The position numbers and the translations under genes were made by a program. The notes beneath the pieces were generated by a model that ran no database searches, was not told the DNA's origin, and saw nothing but the letters and a program-made list of their open reading frames with translations. Shown here piece by piece: positions 49,959 through 62,019 of a stretch of DNA of 64,000 nucleotides (its first letter is position 1; each line of letters opens with the position of its first letter). The stretch spans positions 1 through 64,000 of the forward strand of contig QVRM01002287.1 in the NCBI GenBank assembly GCA_003439945.1, written 5' to 3'. This DNA comes from Dermanyssus gallinae. Its lineage: Eukaryota; Arthropoda; Arachnida; Mesostigmata; Dermanyssidae.

Positions 49959-52029
49959 TATGGTTTATTAACACGCAGGTTGAGTAAATTATAAACAAGT
50001 ACATCAGTCTCAATTAGTGGCTCTTTCTACATCACCGGATCTTCTCTCATCTTGCGAGTTCACCTATTGACTGAACTGCTGGACATGCTGCGGCGTGGTA
50101 TCTATTGCAATGGTCTAATCATCTCGAGCACCTAATATATACATATATATATGGAAAAGGAAAAACGAGGAACGAGACACCTAGCCGAGTTAGCAAGCGT
50201 AAATTGTCCGTTTCTTATCGATAGATTGTGTAGATGGAAGCGCCGTTACTTCTTTGGCCCATGAAGGGGACATAAACTGACGGCCGAGATGTGTGGCTAC
50301 CGTGCAAGCCTTACGAAACTAACAGGACGACAAAAATCTGTATTGCCGGTGTAAATTTGCTGCTGTTTTTGCTGCAAATTGTTAACGGGGCTATTATAAA
50401 GCCGAAGTATCTTTGTTGTCGTTGTTGTTGTTGTTTTTGCTAACTGTTTCTTTGTTGCTGTCAGCCGCCGTTTGTTGCTACTGTTGGTTACTGTAGCTTG
50501 TCTCATATCGGTGCTTTGTTGTGTTATGCTCCGTAGCGAGTTCCGGATGTCGCCAACGCCCTAGATGGCATCTGGACACTTTGGTAATCGTTCGACCGGC
50601 GAACGCCGTCGACAGTGAAGGCGGTGGTTGCGCTGTCGCTGTCGTCGTCGTCGTCGTCGCTGTAACGTTTGCTAAGCCGATGCTAACTAGCTAAGAGCGG
50701 CATTGACTTGAACCTCACCAACAGCAGCAGCAGCTGGATGGTGATGCTAATCAGTCAGTTGCTACTCAATCTATCCGTCAACCAGTAATAGAATTAGCAG
50801 CAGCAGCAGTAGCCGACATAGTAACAGTAATATTTACGGCTGCTCGTTGTTTTGTCGGCGAGTAGGAGTAATAGTGAACGAAGTAATAGTGACACCCGTA
50901 CATTTGTACATCTGGACGGACGAGATGCTGATATTGAATCAGCTTCCGCTAGACGGTAGACGGACTCGGTGGTGGAAACGGGAAGCACAGCTGGCAGACT
51001 AAATCACCGAGGTGATAATAGGCGACCGGTGGAAAGGTGACTAGTTATGGCAAGCAGTTCGTGTCAGGACAGCAGCAGCAGCAGCAACTGTCTGGCTTGA
51101 AGTTGTTGCAGTATGTACGAAGAGTTCTTGCTACATAAGGATTTCCTGGTTACGCGTCAGGACACCTCTAAGGACATGTGCGGTAAAAATGTCGGAGAGA
51201 CAACACCGATGCTAGATCGAACTAGAATAACATACACGAGCTATACCTGAAGCATAACGTAGACCGAGCAGAAATGACGAACATGAAATTGATTTGGCTA
51301 AGCAATTGCAAAGACAACGCTTGCAAAATGTCACATTCAAGGCCAACAACAACGACGACAACAACAGCAACAACAAAGTCGCCAGCAACATTTAACGACA
51401 CAGCGGAGATATGTATGTTGTGTCGTATATGCTTCGTGGTGGGCCGCCGCCGACAACGACGACGATACAGTTTATTACTGTGTGTACTTGTCCTTGCATT
51501 GAGATAGCCCGGCGTTGACCAACGTTTCCGGCGTCTAGAAGTCAGAAGCCATTTTGCTGGACGCTATGCCATTGCGTTAGGTCGTGCCAGATAACCAACC
51601 CAGTGAGCCGTGTCTGTTAGCAGCAATGTGCAAGCAGTTGTTAGAAGGCGGCGAGCCGCTCATAAAGACGCAGCAAGGTTATGAAACTTACTCGTGGCAC
51701 TACTTGAAACATGCCATGTCAAATGAATGCCACTATGTCTAATCATTCAACGCGTCGCCCTACAGCAGCAGCAGCAGCAGCAGCCGCGGCCGCTTGTGGG
51801 CCGCCATAGATAAACTAGCGGAAGCTCGAGCCGAGTTGGTCAAGCGTCCGTCGCTGCCGGCCAGTGGGCAGTCGATAGAGTTATATTATAATTGCCTTGG
51901 CTAATGGTATCGGCAGGTCGAATTCTGGTCTAATTTGAGCTACTACCACCAGCAGCAGTCCTTACCAGCTAGCTATCTGTCTAATGGCGACGTTGTAATA
52001 TGATGTTTGGCCTTGTCGTTGGTGTCCTC

Positions 52030-52066
52030 GTTGTCCTTCTTGTTGATGCGGCTGTCTTGTTGTTGT

Positions 52067-52098
<32 letters not shown>

Positions 52099-52300
52099 GG
52101 TGACGTTGCTATTGCTGTTGTTGTCATCGTTGCCTTTCTTGTTGATGCGGCTGTCTTGTTGTTTTGTTGTTGTTGTTGTTGTTGGTGATGTTACTATTGC
52201 TGTTGTTGTCATTGTTGCCTTTCTTGTTGCTATTGTTGTTGTTGTTGTCCTCATTGTCGTTGTTGTCTTTCCTGTTGTTGTCGTCACTGTTGATGCTGTT
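52030..52300. repeat. (TTG)n block with a tandem duplication of about 100 bp
   Basis: TTCTTGTTGATGCGGCTGTC occurs at about 52038 and 52137, each followed by a TTG run, GGTGA(C/T)GTT, CTATTGCTGTTGTTGTCAT and GTTGCCTTTC. It is a recent tandem copy whose TTG runs have since changed length. Confidence 0.9.
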
Positions 52301-54342
52301 GTTACTTTTACAATCGTCAGTATCAGCAACGTAGGCGATACGATCGGCAGCGTTTGGCGTTTGTCTTCCATACGGTGTATATTTATGTGTCTCGGTAGCA
52401 GACTTATTCCTACGGCTACATTTTCTTTTTAGAAGGTTGTCCTTAATTCTAGACTATCCTCCATCCCTACGGTTTATCACAGAGTCGTCGTAAGGTACAT
52501 CTTCAACAGGTCACCGAGAGCCAGATGAACCTGCTGAGATATAGCTAGGGTTTCCTCAACAGCAAGCAGTCTGGCTCGTACTGGTACTGGTTGTGGCAGT
52601 ATCACTCTTACAGGAGCTCTAGGAGAGCTCCGTCAGTCGTCAATCAGTCAATATGCCGCTGCTGCTTTTGATGTGGATGATTGTTGTTCGTATTATTAGG
52701 CTTGAAACTATCAGCTGATCGGCTGGCTCTGTCATGTCGCTTGCCACCGCCGCCGTGGGTGTCGTCATGGCTACCATTGTTGTTGTTGTTGTAGTTGTTG
52801 TTATTGTTGTTGTTCCCGCATCCAGTTGCATTGATCAGATCGGGGGTGGCGCCTCCACCCCGCAGCAGTAACAGCGACGCCAACAACAACAACAACAACA
52901 GCAGCTGCGGCGGCGGTGGCAGCAGCTATGTCGATGCCAACGACCGTGATTGCGGCTAGACGACGGCTGTTGCACGATCTGCGCAAACGAATCCACCACA
53001 GCTGAATGAACGGATGAATGGACGTATCAATGTCTGGATGAGTGGACGCTGCGCCCTGGGGTATCGCTGGGCAGAGGTGGGTGGCAGAGGTGTGGCAGGC
53101 AGTGTGTGGGCGACACGATGCCTTGATTCGTACAAGATATGTTTTACATTTATCTCTGTGTGTAGGTGTGCGTCTGTGACTGGACACTGGGTTGTAAACG
53201 AGCGTGTTTCTGTATGCCTACCCGGCTCCGTAATCAACTGCTGATTACAGCCTCTAATAACACTAGCGAGGCGGCTTGTTCTGATTTCGTTTCAAGCCAC
53301 CTTACCAACCAACGACCAGCCAACCAACTTACAGCAGTACTAGCCAAAAGTACTACAAATTCGTCGATTGTTTGATTTGATTTAATTTCATACATGCATA
53401 TCGAGTCATATTAGGCATAGGCTTGCTACTGCAGCCGTTATGCAGTCACCACATCGGCCACTAATTTTGGCCTTCTACTTCTACTTATACAACGACAGCT
53501 GCTGATATGATTGATGACGTGTCTGTGTTCTGCTAAATCTTCTTGCCACATTCGATGGCGGCCGTACACCGATCGTCACGCACAAATGAAGCACACAGCT
53601 TCGCTCTTTAGCTTCACTCGGTTATCGTTCAAACGCAATGTTCAAACGCGACGTTCAAACACCATACAAGTAGCCGTCAATATCAGCAATAATAACAACA
53701 GTAACAGCAATAAAAGAAACAACAACAACAACAACAATAAAAACATTAGTTCTACAGGCAGGCCATTTGTGAACGATTGGTTACGACTGTCGGCAGACCC
53801 ATGTATCCAACGCCCTCCCTGCACGTTAAACGCTTGTATGACCGTTGATTGGCAAGCGACTAGATAAAATCGATGTCCTTGTACTGTATATGGCTGTTTC
53901 ATTATCGGCTGATATTTGCAAACATATGCTTTCATAACTGCGGATATAAATTGCCGTCGAGTGCGTGCGTACTGCGTGTGCAGGCTCTATTTTATCATAC
54001 GTTTTTGTGCATCTCTTATCAGAGTTGGCCTTGTGAGCTCGGCTCTGTCAATGCCACGATCGCAAATACTGATCAATAGAAGTCCGCCCGTTGTTCCACG
54101 CTGTCCCGTTTTTCTGTCACTATTATTGATGGGTTTTGTGCTTTCTCGTCTTACTCTGAACGCAATTGTGTCATCCGGAGTGACGTCCAGGATTCGGTCA
54201 CATTAGCTAAGCCATCATCGACAAGGAACGAGAAAGGAGATCGTGAGCTGTGAGTCAATTGCGCTTAACGCAATGATGACGTAAGGCGATGCTGCTTTAC
54301 AGCTGATCAGCAACAATCAATCGAACCTTTTTGCAGTAGCTT

Positions 54343-54418
54343 GGGGTCCGTCTTATGACGCAATGCGAAAGCGGTTTCGTGGACATTAAATGTTGGCTGA
54401 GAGTCAGCCCAAAAAGCT
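54343..54418 (+). mobile_element. tRNA-derived SINE, copy D, 5'-truncated
   Basis: Only the 3' body is present: GGGGTCCGTCTTATGA, then GTGGACATTAAATGTTGGCT and GTCAGCCCAAAAAGCTT. It matches the 3' half of copies A to C in the opposite orientation and lacks the tRNA-like head. Truncation during insertion by LINE machinery is the simple explanation. Confidence 0.82.
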
Positions 54419-57400
54419 TGAACAGGTGTCAAGCAGGCGCATCGCAGCGCTCGGGATGTCGATCCGGACGGATTTCGGAATGACGTTTAGCTGACTCGAT
54501 TGTTAGTATTGATTCGCGGCTAGATGCGATGGAAACGAAGTCTCTGTATGCCTGCACAGCAGCCATGTAGTGGCGCGGCTGCGGCGAAGCTGGCTCACGA
54601 CACGACCCGAGTACCCAATGAAACACACGGACGCAAATGAACTTAAGGCAGCTCTCGTTTATCGTTGCGTTGAACGGTCGATATTTGTATGATCGCGGTA
54701 ACGGCGCGACGATCACCGTTATGGGACAGACTGGGAAGACGGTTGCAACGGTTGTTTGGCCGCGTCTCATTCTGTTCCCGCTCTACATCGTGTCAGATGT
54801 AGAAACAACGTCTTTTCTTTCGATGCTTGCACTCACCGCGAGGAGGAGGCGGCGGCGGCGATGTGAGAACGACATGATGACGTGATGATGTGTTAACGAC
54901 ACACGGCCCGCTTCTCAATGATGAAATCGCTCGCGATTTGGCTTTCTTCTTGGAAGATAATGATGAGGTCGTTTGCTGTTTTCTTTGCCTTTTATTTTAT
55001 TTTATGTTTGCGATTTGTTCGAGGCGCATCTTTGTCTGCTTTTTGCACCACAATAACGGCAATAGTAGCAGCTGATGATGCTGTCGATGTGGGTGAGCAT
55101 CGCATGTGTTTTACCAGAACTGGTCTCGATCAAAATCCCTGTTGTACGATTTTAGCATCTAAAACTTGCTAGTGGAGATAGGCGTCGCTGTTGCGCTTGT
55201 CTCATCGGATCGGGTAACAATCATATCGACAAGCTCTAGCAGAAGTCCAAACGTGCGACAAGTGCACTGTGTTTAATGCATAATGCATGATTACACATTC
55301 TTTGTAATAATGATGGCGTGTGCATGGTTCTGTGTGCAGCAAACACAGGTGTATCTATGTCAACGGGCATACATGACGAATATGCGCGTGTTTTATGATG
55401 CGACGTAAGAACTAGGGTAATGGTGTCAGTACTGCGGCTGCTGCTGTTGTTGCTATTGTGGTAGGCAAAGCTTCTATTCGATCATGATGCTTTCACCGGA
55501 GATACATGCAATTGCTATGCGTGGATTATAGACGTTGTCTTAAGCGGATGCTACTAGGAACGCACAGACGTGAATGACCTTTAACAACAATGTCTTAAAG
55601 GTGGAGCGGTGCATGGCTTCGAGTTCTTCGATTTCCCGTCTAGTCAGCACATGACGATGCAGCCAGACGTTGGCCCTTGTAGGATTGGGGTGAGGATCGC
55701 TGCGTGTCCAGTATTTCTCCACGGCTGACGCCTGGCGTCTACGGGGCGTAGCGTGAAGCCTCTGTGATGTGTTTGGGTTAACACGATGTGTGCTTCTCGG
55801 TGTTTACTACTATGGTTTCACATGGTATGTACAAATGCCATGTGTACATACCAGTTCTTAGCTGCATTTCCGCCAGCGCCTCTGGTGCGGGGCTGTCAAG
55901 GGTCATAGCGTTAGCCTAAGATGTACCATTGTCATTATGACGACTGCTCAAAGGAGTTTTGTACCCTTGCTGGTGTTGCTGTTTCTGTCGTCGGCGTACG
56001 TCCACGTGCCTCGTTGATTGTGCTTTATCACAGGCGGCCCATCATTTATCGGGATCATCATCTAGGCCCGGCCGTGATTTACGGGGAAAATCGGCCATTC
56101 GTTCGGTCTTTCTGTTCTTCTTCTGCTGCATCATGCATTTGTTTGCATTTCTCGTCCTACCGCGTCGTTTCTTAGTCTCGGCATCGTCTATCCGCGTTGA
56201 TTCAATTATTGCCAAAAACGTCCTCCTCATCATCATTTGGGGTGGACGCGCGATATTGTCTCGCCTCAGCTCCGATCCTGCAGCTTCTCTGACTTAGAGC
56301 AGGTTTGCGCCACCAGTTGCGGTCAAATCCAGGTAGCGATCGGGGGCCTGTCGTGTCTCGCCAGCCGATCGAATTGTCGCTGCCTGGTTCTACGATTCGC
56401 TTTGATGACGTGCTATAGCATCACTATAGTCATGACTATAACTACAAGAACAAGAACGACAACATCAGCAACGTCGATACCAACAGCAACTGTAAACACA
56501 ATCATAACAACATCAGCAATAGCAACAACAACAATAACAATAAGCACGATAATAACAACATCAGCAACAGCAACAACATAAGCAACAACAACAGCATTCG
56601 TTCGTTAGCCGGGCGAAGACAATTTGGCAAGATTTGCCGAAATTCGCTGCTTGATACTGGGACGTTCGCAGAGTAACGAACATATCGTCAGCAACGGAGC
56701 AAAGAAGGCGCCGCTCGACCGCCCGCCTGTCCAGACGCGTAGGTCAAATGCGATGCGTCAGTTCCGCCATAGTATCTTCTTCTGTACATGAATGTTGTTG
56801 CTATTGCTGCTGCGGCGCCGATGCCAGCCTTCTGGCCTGTAGATCGTTCGTTGTGGTGGTGACTTCAATCACTATTAGCCTGATATGAAGAAGATACCGT
56901 AACGCGTACCGATTCTCTCTTTCTCTCGTCTCGTCAGCGAAAGCGATCAGACTACGGCGGCAGCAGCAGCGAGGCTTCAACCCGGCGACCCCCCGCCGCC
57001 CTTAATCATTTTCCTTCCGTCGGCGGTTTTCGTATATTGAGGCCCGTATGTTGATGCATATTCATATATCGGATTTGTGGTAATGCCTAACAGCAAAGAG
57101 TAACAACAACAACAATGTCAGCCGCTTTAGCGACGCCATTAATTTAATCATGAAAGCAATAATTAAGAATTAATCATATTCATTATAATACAGCAACATC
57201 AGGCTATTACAATACAACAGCGAAAAACAACGACAATGCCTGCATAAGCATTCAGCAGAGTGACTCATCTCGTAACGCCTCCTAACGTCACCGATATGGT
57301 GTCGCTCGCACCTGCACTAATGGAAAAGTTTTACTAAAAGTGTGTCCCTAAAGTTATCAGGCCAGAACTCTCGACGAGCAAGCTTAGCAGATTACGGAAG

Positions 57401-58002
57401 AAATGGTTGTGATATATGTAGACAAAATATGTGAGGTTGCAACGCGCCCTAATAGGTAGCGCGCCGTAGACCGACAAGCACACAGGGGTTGCACCCCAAC
57501 CTGGTTCACAGAGTACAACGTGTGTGCAATAAAGCATGTGCCGGGAGATCGTTCATGTTACGTTTGAGTACAGTGGGGTCCACGTCCCTGAAGATAACCA
57601 CGTCCTCGTAGAATGACCATCTGGCCCGAATAACAGGAAACGTGGCGAACGTTTCATTCCAGACATTTCGGAACATTTGAGAGAAAGGGTGCTGCCGGAG
57701 TACCCTGTTGAGCAATGCTAGTCCATAGCGCAGCAACTAGTTCTTAGTGTAGGAAGGCGTGATAAGCAGTCGTAATGTCGCGCACGTAGCTGGATGAAGC
57801 CATTCGTCATTGAAGCACCGTTAAAAAAAATAAGAACGAGGCGCGTAGAGAGAAGTCAATAACTTGCTCAACAAATATATGAATATGAAAAACTTGTTGC
57901 TGCCGCCTTTCTTCGAAGTATCTAGAGCATGAGATTGTCTATGTATTGCAAGTAAGCGTAGTCGGTTTGCATTGAAATTGCCTTAGTCAATAGATCTTCT
58001 TC

Positions 58003-58004
<2 letters not shown>

Positions 58005-58040
<36 letters not shown>
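58005..58040. repeat. (TA)n microsatellite
   Basis: Pure TA run of about 17 units. Confidence 0.95.
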
Positions 58041-58042
<2 letters not shown>

Positions 58043-59172
58043 AGGTGTAGAGCTTCGGCAAGTTTTTCCGTACAAAAGATCGAGGCTTCTTCTGGTGCAG
58101 TCGGGGGTTGGCCGATGGTGGGATGGCCGCGGTGTCGTCGAGGCGTGCCTCATCCAGTCGAACACTGAATATCGGTTTAGAGCTAGCGCGTAGGTGCCAT
58201 AGCGACCGCTGCCGCGTCGACTTCTCTCATGCCTGATTACGGCCACAATCTCTCTCGCAGTGCAGCCATGAAACGACTGAGCAGCTACGTATCCGCCTAG
58301 CTCTGTCCCTGTGTGATCCCGGTCCCGGTGATCGGCGGTTCGAACTAAACTGGTCGCCAATCGAGGCACGGCACGCACTTAGCGACGAGCTTACAGCATT
58401 TTCAGACGAGGAATTGTGACTTAACTTGGACGTATGAACGCATGATGGCTGCGTCATCGTCATCATCATCATCATCCTCGTTATCAGCACCAGGGCTTAG
58501 CAAGGCGTTCATTCACATCCATTAACACTGTTGCCTTCATCATCAACTTCTCCATGCTGCTTATGATGATGATGATGGTGGGGGTGGTGATGATGATGAT
58601 AGATATAGCATTCGTTGTTGGCGTTGTAGTGGTCGCTACCGTCGCTGCTGCTGCTGCTTGAGGAACAAATGCTTCCGCCGTCTGCTTGTTCTGGACGAGC
58701 AGGCGTCGTCATATGGCGTGCGACTCTACACTGCTTTGTTCTACAACGATAGTTCATCTTCGTCTTGGAGCAGATTTGGTTTTGTGTTGTTGTTGATGAT
58801 AATGATGATGATGTTTCTGTTGTTGTTTTGGCTAGTGTTGTTGCTGCTGCTGCTACTTCACTACTGGTGATAGTGGTTGTTAGGTTGTTAGAAACAGTAG
58901 GGATGCTTGACCCTATGCTGAGTGATACTGAGTGCGTTTACGACGACCTCAACAACTTCACCTAACTATTCGAAGGAACAGAGTTCCTCATTATGCCGCA
59001 GGTAGCAGGGTAAGCTGGAAGCTTTGGAACAATCGACCATCTGCCGACTGGTTGACTGTACGACTGCTAACACTATGGCTACTATTAGTCCGTTTCTACT
59101 GCGACGGTGTTGACCGTGCACCGAATGGCGGCTGACCGCTGGCAACAGGAACGCCTGTTGTTCTTGTAGTTA

Positions 59173-59400
59173 TTATTGTTCTTGTTGTTGTTGTTGTTGT
59201 TGTTGTGGTCGCAGCTGTTGTTGTGGTCGTGGGATTCACTAGAAGCACATAGATCTCGGGCTCACACGCCCAGAACGCGAAAGATCCTCATTCACTTACT
59301 AACCGTACCACCAGCACGATCACCACCAACACCGGCAACGATAACAACAACAGCAACAAAAACAACAACGACAACAACAGCAACAACAACAACAGCCTCG
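59173..59400. repeat. (TTG)n and (CAA)n blocks facing each other
   Basis: A TTG run at about 59173-59225 is followed about 120 bases later by a CAA-rich run at 59338-59395. The two are complementary and could pair in RNA. Confidence 0.85.
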
Positions 59401-59476
59401 CCGCAGCACGCACGGATGCATTCAGACTTTAGCTTCAGCACACTACGCCCGTCACAATGGCTAACACGCTAACACG

Positions 59477-59507
<31 letters not shown>

Positions 59508-59745
59508 AAGCCGGGGTGGCGGCGATGACCGCTGTTGCTGTTGTTGTTGTTGCTGCTGATGTTGTTCTTGTTGTCGTTGTTGTTGTCGCTACAAACTCCG
59601 GTCGTTTGATCCGGCTTCATACGAAATCTGCGCCCAGAAGAAAAAATCACTAACAATCCATTCATTCGTTTGGCCAGTCATTCTTTCGAAAAGTCAAAAT
59701 TAGCCGTTGGCTCGCCGAAATCGCATTCAGCAAAAACGCACATGC

Positions 59746-59794
<49 letters not shown>
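59746..59794. repeat. (TA)n microsatellite
   Basis: TA run of about 23 units with a phase break near its start. Confidence 0.95.
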
Positions 59795-59799
<5 letters not shown>

Positions 59800-60250
59800 T
59801 AATGCATTTGCAACAAAGCTTACATTTATAAACAAAGTGCATAAGACAAACTTTGATTATTTTATGACCGGAAATACAAGCAACGCAACCTAAAATTAGT
59901 TAAATGTACATGTACGTATGGATAAGAAACAAGCACAATTTTGAAATATGCAAAAAATTGTGTGAAGCTTCGGCGTTGTGACCGATTTGTCGTTCAGGCT
60001 GTAACGTGTAAAGCTCGTTTTTGAAATTGTAGTAACTGACCTATTAATAGATGTACGTGAGTGTCGTGACGTGATGTTGCCGTATTAACGATTTGGTTAT
60101 TCCGCATAGTTATACGGTGTAGGAGGTGCAGGTGCTGATAGATGAACTTGCGGTTTGAGCTAAGGTCATCTGATACTCGAAATGTGTTACGTCCACCGAC
60201 GTTGCAAGCAACATATTTTGGTAAACTGACCCTTTAGTTCAAAAATGGTC

Positions 60251-60601
60251 ATATATATATATATATATATATATGCGTAGGCATGCGGAAGAAACATACA
60301 TTAATCTTATTGAATAAACATCTGTAATAATGCATACGTATGGACACTGAATGGTGACACAGTGACAGGTTTATGCGAAGCTCTTAATCGACTGCACTTT
60401 GAGATGCCAAGCTGCATAGTATTAAATGATAAGTCCTTCGCACTGAAAGCAACAGTATGATTTGACCGACTGCTTCATGACAGTCTCTTTGTTGGCATAG
60501 CTTAAAGTGGAGCCTATAAAAAGCGTATTATGTTATATGCATTCTTTATAGTGACAATAACAGTAATAATTATAGAAAACATGTTTGGCGTCTACTCAAT
60601 A

Positions 60602-60642
<41 letters not shown>
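60251..60642. repeat. Two (TA)n microsatellites
   Basis: TA runs at 60251-60274 and 60599-60642. The DNA between them is AT-rich with no feature I can name. Confidence 0.93.
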
Positions 60643-60645
<3 letters not shown>

Positions 60646-60776
60646 GTCGAGATAGAACCTTCGACTATTTTCCGTAACACCGTTTTGCTGTTCAAGACTT
60701 CCACGTTTGATTTATCATTGTCTATACGCTGTAGAGGTCGGGTTGAACTCCGCCGGTTCGGCCTTTTCCTTCATAC

Positions 60777-60938
60777 CTTGCCGCTTACACATGCAAATCT
60801 GCTCCTGGCCTCACGGAGACTGGGAAGACCAGCATACTTTTCAAGAAAGTCAGCTCTTTCCTGTATATGTGGTAAAGCAAGATTTCCAACGGATCTTTCA
60901 AGATCAGCTGAGTGCTGTATGAAGCCACCGGAAGCCAT
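60777..60938 (-). CDS. Candidate first coding exon of a - strand gene, unknown protein
   Basis: On the - strand an ATG (60938-60936) opens exactly 54 codons that end at a splice donor AAG|GTATGA (intron begins at 60776); the donor GTA followed by TGA would otherwise end the protein one codon later. The peptide (begins MASGGFIQHSADLERSVGNL, later QERADFLEKYAGLPSLREAR, ends CVSGK) reads like a soluble alpha-helical protein with balanced charge. Unlike other frames nearby it has no simple repeats. The ATG has a good context (A at -3, G at +4). I do not recognise the family. Two + strand frames of 70-90 codons overlap it but look less protein-like. The next exon, to the left, was not found. Confidence 0.42.
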
Positions 60939-61039
60939 CGTTACATTAAAAGACTAGCGCCGACTTCGGTTCTAGCTTGTATTGTCTGCCTATGCTTGGG
61001 TAACAGCACGATAAATTACAGGCTTCTGCGTTCAAGATC

Positions 61040-61107
61040 AGGACCTTTCCTCGTCCATTATATTATACTGTCGCGACAGTATAATATAGTGGACGAGAAA
61101 AGGTCCT
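61040..61107. repeat. 68-bp near-perfect palindrome without spacer
   Basis: Arms 61040-61073 and 61074-61107 are inverted copies of 34 bases with only two mismatches, meeting at GTCGCGAC. The outer ends read AGGACCTTT and AAAGGTCCT. It can form a long hairpin in RNA or a cruciform in DNA. Inside the proposed - strand gene it lies in a short intron. Confidence 0.92.
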
Positions 61108-61114
61108 GCCTTAC

Positions 61115-61228
61115 CTGTCTTCGGTAACCTTCGGGGGACGATCGGCCGTGAAGCGAGTAAGTTGTCTCGATAAGCCAGCTCTCGGGACGACGTCGGTGTT
61201 TGTTGGCGCAAAACGCAACTTCCCAGAA
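61115..61228 (-). other. Candidate leader exon of the - strand gene
   Basis: On the - strand a CAG|GTAAGG donor (intron from 61114) ends a 114-base open segment that begins after a TTTAG at 61229. An intron of about 150-160 bases would then end at GCTAG near 60953, just before the ATG at 60938. A TGACGTA motif (CRE-like) lies just upstream, so this may be the 5' end of the transcript and not an internal exon. The segment is open in two - strand frames, which is weak evidence for coding. Confidence 0.3.
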
Positions 61229-61244
61229 CTAAATACGTCACGTC

Positions 61245-61246
<2 letters not shown>

Positions 61247-61277
<31 letters not shown>
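61247..61277. repeat. (TA)n microsatellite
   Basis: Pure TA run of about 15 units. Confidence 0.95.
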
Positions 61278-61279
<2 letters not shown>

Positions 61280-61989
61280 CGCACTAGAAAGACAGAGAGA
61301 GAGAAAGAGAGAACGAGGTAAATTGCAAGTTCTAATCTATAGTTCCATCGTCAGGCTATTATCCGGCAATAGCTACTTTTCTGCTCTTGCTGCTACCCTT
61401 CCTATAACTGATAGAGATAACAAGCAAGCCTGACGGTGAGTTGGGACGCTCAACGTCTCGGAGCACGCTCAGTTAGATAGGTAAGCCTAGACGGAACAGC
61501 ACATGTCCGGCCGTCGGTGCTACATTGAATGCTATGCCTCACGGCGCCCGTAGAAGACGAAGAATAGTCTAGAACTCAAAACAATTTCCTTGAAACACTA
61601 TTTTAATTCTAGGCGGAACAGCACATGTAACTAGGAGACACATGTCCGTTCAGCACGTCTCAGTGTCAGCATCCCTCAAGTGGATAGCTTGTTGAAGCAG
61701 CAACGGCATTCTTGAAAGAGTCTCATAGACAGGCTTCTGACGCCTGTGTCTATGTGTGCGTCTCCAGAAGGAGGAGTCATCAAGGGCCCGATCGTTTGTC
61801 GAAATACTCTTATGCATGCATTTGTGTTCGGGAAATAGTACAGTGCGCGTGCCTTGCAACGACGACCGTTTAGCCTTGTTGTTAAATAGTTATCGTTCGT
61901 TGCGTTTCGTCAAGTTACAGCCACTGCCTGCCTGTTGTCGTTGCAGCAGCTTTTGTTGGAGTCGCTGTTGTTGATGTCATTGTTAATGT
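61278..61989. other. No supported gene
   Basis: Contains a GA-rich tract near 61290-61315. A GGCGGAACAGCACATGT-like word occurs twice (about 61491 and 61612). A donor-like ATAG|GTAAGC lies at 61481. No exon can be closed around it. Confidence 0.4.
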
Positions 61990-62019
61990 TGTCTATTTGA
62001 TTTACTCTTCCAGGTAAGC
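61990..62019 (+). promoter_or_regulatory. Candidate recursive (ratchet) splice site
   Basis: TGTCTATTTGATTTACTCTT, then CCAG|GTAAGC, joins a 3' splice site and a 5' splice site with no exon between them; the junction is after 62013. A TGTTAAT that could serve as branch point lies about 30 bases upstream. This is the arrangement of ratchet points known from long introns in Drosophila. It fits a position about 1.4 kb before the exon at 63440 in a proposed intron of about 23 kb. Confidence 0.45.

Larger units (their letters stand above)
40106..60770. other. Putative long intron or intergenic DNA; microsatellite-rich
   Basis: No recognisable domain or RNA gene was found. Contents are TTG/CTG/GAT repeats (main blocks 40500-40560, 41160-41260, 45300-45600, 52030-52300, 58560-58620, 59175-59225 and 59330-59400), more than ten TA arrays, a (GCC)n run at 42281-42305 and one truncated SINE at 54343. 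Open frames up to about 200 codons all coincide with triplet repeats. A - strand open pair at 57334-57743 is discussed under findings. Confidence 0.4.

Noticed and set aside
52007..52432. 141-codon Leu/Val-rich frame resembling a membrane protein
   Set aside because: The hydrophobicity comes from TTG triplets; the - strand is Thr/Asn rich over the same bases.
61407..61427. 21-nt microexon before a GTGAGT
   Set aside because: In the phase needed between the 40054 and 63440 exons it would bring a stop codon.
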